A DNA stretch of 64,000 bases. Origin: Yponomeuta sedellus (Eukaryota; Arthropoda; Insecta; Lepidoptera; Yponomeutidae). Positions 44,856-55,600 of this stretch are shown piece after piece. The notes below the pieces were generated by a model that saw only the letters and a list, made by a program, of their open reading frames with translations, was not told the DNA's origin and did no database searches. The stretch's first letter is position 1; every line of letters begins with the position of its first letter. Where the stretch lies: positions 6,365,501 through 6,429,500 of the forward strand of contig OW203732.1 in assembly GCA_934045075.1 (NCBI GenBank), given 5' to 3'. The position numbers and the translations under genes are program-made.

Positions 44856-45290
44856 TTTAGGAATCAAGTCTCGCAGTTTTTTACGCGCTTTTACCGAACT
44901 TGAAAGACATCTTTTAGCAGCATAACTTTTTTTTTGCCCTAAGTAGGATCTTTGATTTTTTCACCACTTCAAGACTTGTATAGGTATGTTTTAATTTCAA
45001 CTGGTTATGAGTCTAGCTCTTATCGTAGACAGAGAATAGTTCCCTTCAGCCACGTTCGTAACCAAATTTTCGTAACTAGTTACGAATGGTGAGCTGTCAC
45101 TTAGCTGTCAGATGCACATTAGGCTCTGAAGAAATAGTCTTATTTTATTGTGATAAACAGTAAATTCCTGTGCAAAAACATAGTGAAAGTGTAGCGCAAG
45201 CTTAGTAGACACTGTGTGAATGTTATCCAAATAAATTATTCGTGTAAACAGTTAAAAACAGGCAAAAACTAAAAGCACCTAAAAAGTTTT

Positions 45291-46715
45291 TTGGACACTA
45301 CCTTCAACTTAAAAAAATTGTTATTGGTCACTCTATCTTTCTTAAATGTTGCTATACACAACAAAATAAATTCCCCAAAAGATGCTAAGGACTGCACGGA
45401 TGTGGGCACCCAGGCATCTGTGGCAGTAAATACTACTGGACCAAAAAGATTTGTTCAGCAAGCATTCCATCCCAGCTTATTTGTGAGTAAAGCAAAAACT
45501 GTATCCCAAGCACAAATGGAAACAGCCTCTACATCTCCAAGCCCACAGATTGAAAAGGAACAGGAGGAAATCGCTCAGGGTGCTAGTACACCTTGCCCTC
45601 CAGAATGGCAGCGGATTCCTACAACAAGAAATAACAAACGAAAAAAGATTTCAGACACACCCTCTCCAGAAATCACAGAAACTTCTAACAGATACAATGG
45701 CTTACAAGTGGACCAACAAATAGATGATGTTAATCAAATAAAGGAAAAACTTCCCAGCAAGCCACCCCCAATTATGCTGTATGGAATTGAAGACGTAAAC
45801 AAATTGTCAAAACTCCTAGAAACTGTAGCTGGCAGGAATGATTTTACATACAAGTTAGTAAACAGAAACCAACTACGAATTAGCAGTGTCAACTTGGAAG
45901 CATATAAGAAAATCATCTCCATAGTACGAGAAAATAACCTAGTGGGTCACACATTTAACCAAAAGGATCAACGATGCTTCAGATTGGTCATTAAAAATCT
46001 ACATCATACTACGCCGCACTCAGCAATACAAGAAGAATTTGAGAAAACTGGCAATCGGATCTTTGGAGAAATAATCAATGTAAAATATGGCCCAGACAAA
46101 AAACCGACATCAACATTCTTTGTGAATCTCTATCAAAGTCCAAATAACAAAGAAGCGAAATGTATAAAATACATCTATCACCAATCTGTCACTATAGAAG
46201 ATCCTAAGAAAAGAAATACCATCCCACAGTGCCAGAGATGTCAACAGTATGGACACTCAAAAAACTACTGTATGCGGCCATATCGCTGCGTAAAGTGTGC
46301 CGAATCACACAAAACATCGGAATGCCCAAAGAAAGACCGCAACACACCAGCAAAATGTGCCCTCTGTGATGGATCCCATCCCGCTAACTACAAGGGATGT
46401 GAAGTCTATAGAGAAATTCTAGCTCGAAGAACCTCCAAACAGAGAGTAACAAAGCCTAAAGATATAAATAACATCCAAAGGACTGCAAGTGATGCCCACA
46501 CCTGGCCTGCGCTTGGAACAAAAGAGAATCCTTGGAAAATACCTGTAAAAGAAAACGAAGATACCTTACACCAAGCCAATCCTGAGCCAACTACTGGACT
46601 CTCTACTCTGGAACAAATACTTATTAAACAAAACGAAAAATTTGACATTGTCCTACAACAAATGAGTACTCTCATGAACCTGGTCACCACGCTCCTCACT
46701 AAACTTTCAAAATAG
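45291..46715 (+). CDS. Jockey LINE ORF1 (gag-like, CCHC knuckles)
   Basis: RNA-binding nucleoprotein of the element. The frame is open after a TAA at 45270-45272; the usable start is uncertain, since the frame's left end has no ATG and the first in-frame ATG is at 45516. A Ser/Pro/Thr-rich N-terminal part is followed by an RRM-like region ([20 protein letters not shown]) and three zinc knuckles: [27 protein letters not shown] and [15 protein letters not shown]. This order is standard for Jockey ORF1. It ends TAG, overlapping the start of ORF2. Confidence 0.85.
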   Translation: MDTTFNLKKLLLVTLSFLNVAIHNKINSPKDAKDCTDVGTQASVAVNTTGPKRFVQQAFHPSLFVSKAKTVSQAQMETASTSPSPQIEKEQEEIAQGASTPCPPEWQRIPTTRNNKRKKISDTPSPEITETSNRYNGLQVDQQIDDVNQIKEKLPSKPPPIMLYGIEDVNKLSKLLETVAGRNDFTYKLVNRNQLRISSVNLEAYKKIISIVRENNLVGHTFNQKDQRCFRLVIKNLHHTTPHSAIQEEFEKTGNRIFGEIINVKYGPDKKPTSTFFVNLYQSPNNKEAKCIKYIYHQSVTIEDPKKRNTIPQCQRCQQYGHSKNYCMRPYRCVKCAESHKTSECPKKDRNTPAKCALCDGSHPANYKGCEVYREILARRTSKQRVTKPKDINNIQRTASDAHTWPALGTKENPWKIPVKENEDTLHQANPEPTTGLSTLEQILIKQNEKFDIVLQQMSTLMNLVTTLLTKLSK

Positions 46716-46747
46716 CTCTCAGGATAGCGGCTTGGAACATCAATGGA

Positions 46748-49387
46748 ATGGTGCCAAACAAATCTGAGCTAGAATTACTTATTGGAACCTACAGACTCGA
46801 CGCTGTATTGATATCAGAGGCACATTGTACTGAAAGGAACAGCGTGAAAATTCAAGGGTGTGACGTCTACACCACTTACCATCCAGATGGAACTGGCCAC
46901 GCAGGCACAGCGATCGTGATCCGAAAGTCCATCAAACATCATCTGCTACCTGAGTACAAGACAGAGCAAATACAAGCGACATCCATTGCCGTGGAAGATA
47001 AATGTGGATACTTCAGCTTATCAGCTGTCTACTGTCCGCCGAAGCATAAAATTGATTCCGAAACATTCTCCCATTTCTTTCTTAAACTTGGAGGTCGATT
47101 CATTGCGGGCGGAGATTGGAATGCGAAACACACGCACTGGGGATCTAGACTTATAACAACCCGAGGAAGACAGCTCAAATCCAGTATAGACTGTAACCAT
47201 CTATTAACCATATCTACCTCTGAGCCTACGCACTGGCCATCAGATCCCAAAAAGATTCCCGATTTGCTGGACTTCTATGTTGTTAAGGGCCTATCGAGAC
47301 ACTACTTCAAACCGGAATCTTGTCTGGATAGCTGTACAGACCATACTCCAGTTATACTTACAGTAAGCACATACATTATTGAAATCGAAAAGCCCCAAAC
47401 ACTATATAATCGTTTCACCGACTGGAACTCATTCCGAGATATGCTCGAGCAAAAAGTCACACTAAATCTTAAACTTAAATCGGATGAAGATGTTGATATG
47501 GCAGTGAAACAAATAACTAACTTGATACAAGAAGCCTGTTGGAAGACTACCCCCGATATGAAAACGAAAAAGCAATTTGCTAACCAACCCCTGGAAATAC
47601 GTTATAAAATCCAAGAGAAACGCAGACTGCGGCGAGTATGGCACCTGAGTCGACATCCCGTAGATAAGGCAGCCCTTAACAAGGCAATTGTAGAGTTAAA
47701 AGACCTAATAAAGAAAGCTAATGAGGAGACTATGGAACATAAACTACAATCCCTCACTGCTACTAAATCCACAAACTACTCCTTGTGGAAATTCACCAGT
47801 GATGTTAATAGACCGCAAAATACAAAGCCGCCAATCAGGCTCCCTGGAAATGGGTGGGCCCGAACAAACCAAGAGAAGGTTGACATCTTTGCCGATCATC
47901 TTTCGAAAGTGTTCGCCCCAAACGACAGTGGCGATACAACGTTTGAAAAGTTTGTTGAATCAAATCTGAACCAGGACCTGCAACTTGAGTTGCCGCTGAA
48001 GCCAGTATCTCCACAAGAACTTCAGCGACTCGTTAGGCTTCTTGAGAACAGAAAAGCACCAGGGTTTGACGGTATCACTAAAGAAGTACTCAAGGAACTT
48101 CCACGCAAAGGGATAATGTTTATAACTATTCTGTTCAATGCTATACTCAGAATACAATACTATCCATCCCTATGGAAAGTATCACAAATTGTAATGACGC
48201 ATAAATTTGGAAAACCTCCCCATGAAGTTACATCATACAGGCCGATAAGCTTGCTGCCAACAATGTCGAAACTCTTCGAGAAAGTCTTACTTTGTAGAAT
48301 GAAACCAATCTTAGAAAAACACAACATCATACCTGCCCACCAGTTCGGCTTTCGAGAGAAACATGGTACTGTAGAACAAGCTCACAGAGTATACGAACGT
48401 GTGCGAAAGAGTATTGAAGAGAAAGAATATTGCTCATCAGCATTTCTTGACATCCAGCAGGCCTTCGACAAAGTGTGGCACAACGGATTACTGTACAAAA
48501 TAAAACAAACGCTTCCCCACAGCTTCTTCCTCGTTTTAAAAACATACCTATCGGAGAGATTGTTCCAAGTAAAAGAGGATAATTGCACCTCCAAATTCTA
48601 CAAAATTAAGGCTGGAGTGCCACAGGGATCTGTTCTGGGACCCATCCTCTACACATTATACACCTATGACTTACCAGAGACAAGAGGAACTACGACAGCT
48701 ACTTTCGCAGATGACACTGCTGTTCTTGCTTCTAGCCAAGACCCGACAACTGCATCAGAGATACTACAGCAAGGGCTATGTGAAATAAATGGTTGGCTGG
48801 AAAAATGGAGGATAAAGGCGAGTGCTACCAAGTCAGTGCATGTGACCTTCACTCTCAAACGTGGCGATTGCCCGCCTGTAAAACTTGGTGACAATACACT
48901 ACCGCATAGTGAGCACGTGAGGTATCTTGGCCTACACCTTGATCGACGTCTAACCTGGAAAAACCACATCAAAGCAAAAAGGGATGAGCTATGCATAAAA
49001 TATAAAAAATTATATTGGATGCTAGGACGAAATTCACGTCTGTCAATCGACAACAAACTTCTCCTCTATAAAGTTGCACTGAAACCAACCTGGATGTATG
49101 GTATAGAACTGTGGGGCAGTGCGAGCGAGTCCCACATCAATACATTGCAACGCCTACAAAACAAAATCTTGCGAGACATTGCGAATGTACCATGGTACAT
49201 AACCAATAAAGAAATACACGAACAACTTGGAATAAACACTGTAAAAGAGGAGATCCGAATTACAGCAGAAAAGTACAAGAGCCGTTTGATGTGCCATCCA
49301 AATATACTGGCGCAACAACTAATATCACTGGATTACCAGAGAAGGCTAAAGCGATACAGCATACAAGATCTAGACTGCAGATATTGA
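46748..49387 (+). CDS. Jockey LINE ORF2 (endonuclease and reverse transcriptase)
   Basis: At least 879 aa from the first ATG. The frame is open further left and RIAAWNING, the true start of the endonuclease, lies before this ATG, so translation probably begins upstream within the ORF1 overlap. APE endonuclease: [117 protein letters not shown] (catalytic, about residue 653). A C-terminal region follows with [10 protein letters not shown] and a stop at 49385-49387. No frameshift or internal stop seen; could be active. Confidence 0.9.
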   Translation: MVPNKSELELLIGTYRLDAVLISEAHCTERNSVKIQGCDVYTTYHPDGTGHAGTAIVIRKSIKHHLLPEYKTEQIQATSIAVEDKCGYFSLSAVYCPPKHKIDSETFSHFFLKLGGRFIAGGDWNAKHTHWGSRLITTRGRQLKSSIDCNHLLTISTSEPTHWPSDPKKIPDLLDFYVVKGLSRHYFKPESCLDSCTDHTPVILTVSTYIIEIEKPQTLYNRFTDWNSFRDMLEQKVTLNLKLKSDEDVDMAVKQITNLIQEACWKTTPDMKTKKQFANQPLEIRYKIQEKRRLRRVWHLSRHPVDKAALNKAIVELKDLIKKANEETMEHKLQSLTATKSTNYSLWKFTSDVNRPQNTKPPIRLPGNGWARTNQEKVDIFADHLSKVFAPNDSGDTTFEKFVESNLNQDLQLELPLKPVSPQELQRLVRLLENRKAPGFDGITKEVLKELPRKGIMFITILFNAILRIQYYPSLWKVSQIVMTHKFGKPPHEVTSYRPISLLPTMSKLFEKVLLCRMKPILEKHNIIPAHQFGFREKHGTVEQAHRVYERVRKSIEEKEYCSSAFLDIQQAFDKVWHNGLLYKIKQTLPHSFFLVLKTYLSERLFQVKEDNCTSKFYKIKAGVPQGSVLGPILYTLYTYDLPETRGTTTATFADDTAVLASSQDPTTASEILQQGLCEINGWLEKWRIKASATKSVHVTFTLKRGDCPPVKLGDNTLPHSEHVRYLGLHLDRRLTWKNHIKAKRDELCIKYKKLYWMLGRNSRLSIDNKLLLYKVALKPTWMYGIELWGSASESHINTLQRLQNKILRDIANVPWYITNKEIHEQLGINTVKEEIRITAEKYKSRLMCHPNILAQQLISLDYQRRLKRYSIQDLDCRY

Positions 49388-49517
49388 CAGCAGCTTAAAT
49401 ATGAGGAGATGCTCTCAGTGGAGAACACGCTCGACAAAACAGATACAGACAACAAATCTGATCATAGTCCGAGGACTGATTGCAGATCTAAATAGAAAAG
49501 AAAAAAAAAAAAAAAAG

Positions 49518-49961
49518 TTTAAAAACCTATTTAGAGGCTAAAAATTTCACCCATGCCGGGATACGAACCCGCAACCTCTGGCTATCCGTACCAGCGCTCT
49601 ACCAATTGAGCCAGTGGGCGACTCACGGCATCAGTGAAATTTCGAACCTCTTTACAATATTCTCTGTATTACGTACAGTAATACAAAGAGAGAGAGTGCA
49701 AAGTAGGTGGTCGGGGCTGTAAGTAATGCAATTTGCTTAAGTCAGATGTCGCTGCCTGTACGTAATACAGAGAATATTGTAAAGAGGTTCGAAATTTCAC
49801 TGATGCCGTGAGTCGCCCACTGGCTCAATTGGTAGAGCGCTGGTACGGATAGCCAGAGGTTGCGGGTTCGTATCCCGGCATGGGTGAAATTTTTAGCCTC
49901 TAAATAGGTTTTTAAATTTGTTCCTTAGCACGGGTTAGTGCATTAAAAATAAAAATATTGT
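49518..49961 (+). mobile_element. Long palindromic family T repeat in the Jockey poly(A) tail
   Basis: The left, inverted arm runs 49518 to about 49680 and the direct arm from about 49735 to 49916, each with the full tRNA-like part. The loop has an AGAGAGAG run. A single 3' tail follows. The duplication AAAAAAAAAG is at 49508-49517 and 49962-49971. Confidence 0.85.
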
Positions 49962-50111
49962 AAAAAAAAAGTTACGAATGTGGACTTTTTATCGCTGTTT
50001 CGTAACCAGCTACAAGCCAGTTATTTTATCTCTCTCTCCGTCTACGGCTCTTAGTGAGATAATAATAATTGTAGGAGGCAGAATACAAAGAAGTAATAGG
50101 TTTACTTATGT

Positions 50112-50117
50112 TTTATT
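50112..50117 (-). terminator. Poly(A) signal of RpL29
   Basis: AATAAA on the minus strand, 10 bp after the RpL29 stop codon. Confidence 0.6.
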
Positions 50118-50127
50118 GCCTTAGTGT

Positions 50128-51843
50128 CTATTTCTTGGCCTTGGCCTCGCGAATGGCTTTCCTGTCTGCCGCCCTCTTCAGCTGCTTAGCAGGCTTCAGG
50201 TTGCCCTTTTTGCAAAACCTCTGGTTCCTCAAGAACTTAGGGTCCATCTGAAAAGGAAAGGTATAATATTAATTTTAGTAGGCAGAATGCATAGCCGAAC
50301 AGTGAGAATTATTTTAATGAAGAACAAATGAATTCTAAATAGGTTTTTAAATTTGTTCCTTAGCACGGGTTAGTGCATAAAAAATAAAAATAGTGTAATC
50401 ATGTGGGTACAGTGATATCGTTCCGATGTTAAACCTAACTGTAAAGTAGGTAGTCGGGGCTGTAAGTAATGCAATTTGCTTAAGTCAGATGTCGCTGCCT
50501 GTACGTAATACAGAGAATATTGTAAAGAGGTTCGAAATTTCACTGACGCCGTGAGTCGCCCATTGGCTCAATTGGTAGAGCGCTGGTACAGATAGCCAGA
50601 GGTTGCGGGTTCGAATCCCGGCATGGGTGAAATTTTTAGCCTCTAAATAGGTTTTTAAATTTGTTCCTTAGCACGGGTTAGTGCATTAAAAATAAAAATA
50701 GTGTAATCATGTGGGTACAGTGATATCGTTCCGATGTTAAACCTAACTGCAAAGTAGGTAGTCGGGGCTGTAAGTAATGCAATTTGCTTAAGTCAGATGT
50801 CGCTGCCTGTACGTAATACAGAGAATATTGTAAAGAGGTTCGAAATTTCACTGATGCCGTGAGTCGCCCATTGGCTCAATTGGTAGAGCGCTGGTACGGA
50901 TAGCCAGAGGTTGCGGGTTCGAATCCCGGCATGGGTGAAATTTTTAGCCTCTAAATAGGTTTTTAAATTTGAACAAATGAATTTTAAACCATGAAAATTA
51001 AGAATATACTGTATTTCATTGTTATAACAGTTTTATCTTCTTCTTCAATCTATAGCCACACAATGCTGAGTGTAGGTCTCTTCTAATGCCTGCCATTCAT
51101 TTTGGTCTTGAGCTAACACTACTTAACTACTTTAGCCAAGGTTATTGCCCATAAGAAGTGGAAATGGGCAGGCCATATCTTTGCCTTAGACAAAAGATGG
51201 TGTGTAAAAGTGCTAGTTCAGTGAACTAGAGACAGGTACAGAAATGTGGGCAGGCAACCAATGAGATTGACTGACAACCTGGTCAAAGTGGCGGGAAAAA
51301 CTGCATTCGAAATTTCGAACAGTAAAATAATGTATGTTAGTTCAGCACAGCACCTAAAAGCTGCTGCTTGCACCAGATTGATAAAGGGGCTATTAAGATG
51401 CTGAAGTGATGGCTTGGACATTTTTCTTTTAAGACCTTAAGGAAAACTTGAGCTACAAAATGGGATATAATGATCATAGATTCTGTTTATTCTTTCGAGT
51501 CTAATTTGCTTCCATGTTACGCTACACTGTTGCTGACTACTGTTTATTTTCTTACAAATAATGTACTTACGCCTAGAGTAGACTCGTGTCTGTTGTTCTT
51601 GGGCTTTTTGATCCCATTCCTGTGAGCCTTGCGGCCTGAAAACAAATTACACGTTCAATCGTTTATACATATTTAGAGATGTCGATAACAATCACAATAT
51701 ACACCACTAACACAAAAATTTCATGGCGTATCAGCGAAATGTGTGTATGGAACCATATTAATGTTTGAAGTAATAGTATTTGCGCTAATTTTTCTGTAAA
51801 TCTTACTTTGGTTATGATTTGTGTGGTTCTTTGACTTGGCCAT
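50128..51843 (-). CDS. RpL29: Large-subunit ribosomal protein eL29
   Basis: Structural protein of the 60S subunit. Minus-strand coding exons: 51807-51843 (MAKSKNHTNHNQ), 51571-51635 (RKAHRNGIKKPKNNRHESTL), 50128-50247 (MDPKFLRNQRFCKKGNLKPA...EAKAKK). They total 222 nt and 73 aa, with phases matching, close to the usual insect length. The N-terminal KSKNHTNHNQ and GMDPKFLRNQRF-type signature identify the family without doubt. A noncoding first exon is likely: the acceptor is at 51862-51863 and a donor GTTAGT at 51988-51993, with a pyrimidine-rich TTTCCTTCTTG near 52015-52030 that would suit a TOP promoter. Intron 2 holds a tandem family T insertion and an RTE fragment. Head to head with Srp68. 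Confidence 0.93.
50335..50970 (+). mobile_element. Dimeric family T insertion (two 308-bp units) with 13-bp target duplication
   Basis: GAACAAATGAATT flanks it at 50322-50334 and 50971-50983. The block is about two head-to-tail units of 308 bp plus 20 bp and starts and ends in the same TAAATAGGTTTTTAAATTTG region. Each unit contains one tRNA-like part (about 50557-50631 and 50865-50939) with GCTCAATTGGTAGAGC and GGGTTCGAATCCC. It lies in RpL29 intron 2. Confidence 0.88.
51130..51410 (+). pseudogene. RTE LINE C-terminal fragment
   Basis: Plus-strand translation gives AKVIAHKKWKWAGHIFALDK, an internal stop, then RNVGRQPMRLTDNLVKVAGK and an end like KAAACTRLIKGLL. These are the RTE KWRWAGH and RWTDDL blocks. 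Decayed and partial. Confidence 0.65.
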
Positions 51844-52619
51844 TTTGTAGTATTCGTCAGTCTGAAAGAGAAAATATGAATGTAAAACAACCAAGCGATG
51901 TAACCACTCTAATAAATATAAACACAATTATGAATAGCAATTAGGATTCTATTGATAATTACGGAAATAAATACGAGAAAACACAAAACTAACCTAGCAA
52001 ACGAAAGCAAACTTGACAAGAAGGAAATGTCAAAATGACAGGTATCATTTTGAATTTGACATCAGCTTAGTGTTTGTGAAGTCTAACCAATGAAAGTTGT
52101 ACAATGATTTTGTTCAACGCGGCGCGGCGGTGATCATTGGTATAGTCTCTTATAATAACGAATGTATGTGAGCATTGCGCATCTGTTAAACGATTTTTAA
52201 AGAGAAAACCGTGTGCAGACACGTCTTAAGCCTTTCAGACGGTGATGATGATAATCATTTGCCTTTCCACACTTTTCTAGTTTAAAATTACGCATCAAAT
52301 CTTTTATTGTTAAATCATCATCACACAAGCGAACACGGCCCATGCGCCACTACTTTTCTCGTTAGTAAAGGGTAAAAAAATGCTGGTTTTGTTACTTCGT
52401 AAACAGCTCCGTTTCAAAATCATTTTGCAAAATCCTCAGAACAATAACAAAAACCAAACGGTTATCTGTGCGTATTGTCAAACGTTTATTTATCTGTGGT
52501 TAGTGACGTTTGGCCCAAGTTGACGTGACGACGACATCGTCAGACATCGTCTTCACGTCGTAAAATCTGAAACGAGTGCTAAAATTAATGGAATAACGTT
52601 GAAACTTTGTACGTGAATT
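51844..52619. promoter_or_regulatory. Head-to-head promoter region of RpL29 and Srp68
   Basis: 776 bp between the two start codons. On the RpL29 side a spliced 5' UTR and TOP-like pyrimidine start are visible. On the Srp68 side the 140 bp before the ATG are GC-mixed (GACGTGACGACGACATCG near 52521-52538) with no clear TATA box. Confidence 0.5.
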
Positions 52620-55600
52620 ATGGTAGTTCCAGAAGCTGAAGCCGGTGACGCCAAACTCACTTTGAGCGAGGAAACTGATAAAAAAGACGATGTGAAAACA
52701 CCAAGTCTCTTATCATTAGAAAGTATCCTTTTAAAATTTCTTTCGTAATTTATTTCATAGTCATTATTTTCGGGCCTTACAGTGAAAATTACTTAATTCA
52801 CAGTACCTCTAAATGCAGCTTATAGGTTAAGTATGTTAAGTAGTCTCGCTTGGTGGTTAAAGTTGCATTCACTTACTCAGCAACTGTTATTTACTATAAC
52901 TTAGCCAGGACATCAAATATATTTCAGGAAGCTTCTGCTTACAGTTACAGATTACAGGATACTGTAAACTGGATTACCACAGACAAGAAGGCTTGCATGG
53001 AATAGACTAACCACACTAACCATTGAAATGGACACCTGGTTTGAATTGTAACATTCATAAGCCGCAGTTTCTGGGCTACTTTGAATAAAACCTTTTTATT
53101 TCATCCAGCTTCAGATTGCAGGAAAAAGGAATGTTCTTTATTGCTCACACCAGAAAATCTAAACTTGCCCATAATAAGATTTGTGCAGTTTTATGCTTGC
53201 GTCTCTTATATTGCTATGAATCTCCAAAGCAGGTATAATAAATAGAAAAAGTGAAATTATGTTCCATTACCAGAACAGTCTGTCTCTATTTTATAATAGT
53301 CTTATTTATAAAAACACGATTCCTTAAAACACTCAATAAGCGCCAATTAAAATAGACTGTGGTGGAGACTTTATAAGTAAAAGATTTAACCACAGATAAA
53401 AATATATCTGTGTAGTATCCATTTTTATGTCATATAAATTCTAAATCTATTTATAAACGACCAGCCTCTGAGGAGTGCTTTAAAGGAATGTGTAGAGGTA
53501 AATAAGGCTGTCTATGTTTAATTGGAAAAATATCTGATAGTGTACATAGGTATGTAATGTGGGCCTATCAGACAAGGCCCTTTTGGCCATTTTCGCAAAC
53601 AAGATTCATAACCAGTGGCCAGGTGGCCGGGGCTAGTGTGGGCCCTGAATTGGTCTCTGGTTAGAGCTCTCTAGCTCTAACCAGGGACCAATTCAGGACC
53701 CACACTGGCCCTGGCCACCTCACATAATTTGTATTCAGATTTTTTGTGCTTTTTAAAATACATAGTAATTGGTGTCTCAAGTCTGTGGTTATCCAGCTGG
53801 GTCCTTTCAATTAGTCCTAGTTCTCTAAGTCTGCTTGTGGGCATAAAAACCAGTTGTTTTAATAATTTCGTAGAATTTGGACTTTAAACACTTATTGTTC
53901 AACAAGCTTTTTTTTGATTCAAAACAGGGTTCAAAAGGATAATTATGCGTGATAATTATCTTGATAAAAATAACTATCAATTGATAATAACAAAAATTTC
54001 GTTGAGCGCTGGTACGGATAGCCAGAGGTTGCGGGTTCGAATCCCGGCATGGGTGAAATTTTTAGCCTCTAAATAGGTTTTTAAATTATGCAAAGCAAAC
54101 AAACTTAGCTATTAGGATTAGGTCAACAAATAAGTTCTACTGCAGCTACAGCAGCAACACAACCAATGGATATAGAATCATCATCGCATGAAGATACTCC
54201 TTTGGCATCTTTGGTCAATCCAATTTAATATATATTTAGAATGTCGAATCTGATGGACACTTTTTACTTTAATTAATGTTAATTTGTGTTGGATTGTAAA
54301 TGAAAATCATAACATTTCTTACACGGGTGATATTTATCTGATAATTATCAAGCAGCGTAATTATCTTGATAATTTCGAACCCTGATTCAATATACAGACA
54401 AGCATGAATAATGCTTTTGGGCATGCCGATAGCAATCAAGGATGGTTATGCTTGCTGTCTAAAGGATTCTGAAATGATGTGAGGGATTCTCAAATGACCT
54501 TCTCCTGTTGATTATAAAACAAAGTTTTCAGCTGTAGATTTCTTCAATAACAGACTTGTTGGTTGCTGTCCAGGGGGTTCCCAAAAGCCTTCTCATAATC
54601 ATGTCTACTTTACCCGCAGTTTATCGATTTTTCCATGGGAATAAAACAGAGCGGTGGTATAGAACGCCGCTTTCTCAATCGGGAGGTGGTGGGTTCAAAC
54701 CCCGGCATGTACCAATGACTTATTTTTCTAAGTACATCTTTGAAATTATAGTAGAAATACCACTCGCTGACAGTGAAGGCAAACATCGTAAGGAAACTAG
54801 TGTTTGGAGTGTTAACATACCTCAGCGCTTTCTACGTACAATTTTCCAACTATGAGGCTAAGTGCGGAAATCTCAGGTCTAACTAACTATGCGTATAAGA
54901 TATTTTCCCGCAGTAAAACGTAGCCCATGTTTTAATCTACGGTGTCAGCTAACTCCATACCAAATTTTATTAAAATCGCTCTAGCCATTTAGACGTGGAC
55001 AAGTAACCAACTTACACATTCACAAACTGTCGCCTTTATAAAATCAGTGTGATTACGAGATGGCTTTTTGTCTCACTGGTAGAGTTAACAATAAAGCTTG
55101 AATTAAACTAAGCTAAGATAATGTTCCTTAAGCTGGGCCTCTCAGTATTCCGGATCACGAAGGAGGCGCAGCAGCAGCATGGACTGCGGCACGGGGACTA
55201 CCAGCGCTACCGTGGTTACTGCTCGCGCCGCATCCGGCGTCTCCGCAAGGTGCTCAAGTTGCCGCAGGTACGTACCATTAAAAAACTATCCCAATTACAA
55301 TGTGGCGGGACGAATAATTTGATAGAAGGTTAAAATGAAGATCAAAGTGCTATTATTCAAAATAACCCAGAGTATGTGACGTGGCTTTATTAACTTTTCT
55401 TGCCTATTTACCCTGCGCTGCGATTAGAGTGCTTAGTGCGAGTTTTTTAACTACTCGATCGCGTTAACGTAAACTCATATTTCTATAGCATCGAGGAAGC
55501 GCCACCTAGCGACAAGTATGGAAATTAAAATTGCTGAGTGCGAGTTGTAATGGTTTACGTTGAGAAGTGAACACGTTTACCAGCCAAAACACGAATAAAC

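Larger units (their letters stand above)
45089..49970 (+). mobile_element. Near full-length Jockey-clade LINE with 10-bp target duplication
   Basis: GTTACGAATG flanks it at 45079-45088 and 49971-49980. A 5' leader of about 200 bp, ORF1, ORF2 and a poly(A) (49500-49516) are present. A family T repeat has inserted in the poly(A) tail (49518-49961). Both ORFs are open throughout, which points to a young copy, though start codons are not obvious. Confidence 0.9.

Noticed and set aside
50557..50631. Genuine tRNA genes among the family T units
   Set aside because: The cloverleaf can be drawn, but the anticodon loop (ACGGATA) has C instead of U before the anticodon, the T-stem has a mismatch, and the units are embedded in mobile repeats with target duplications.
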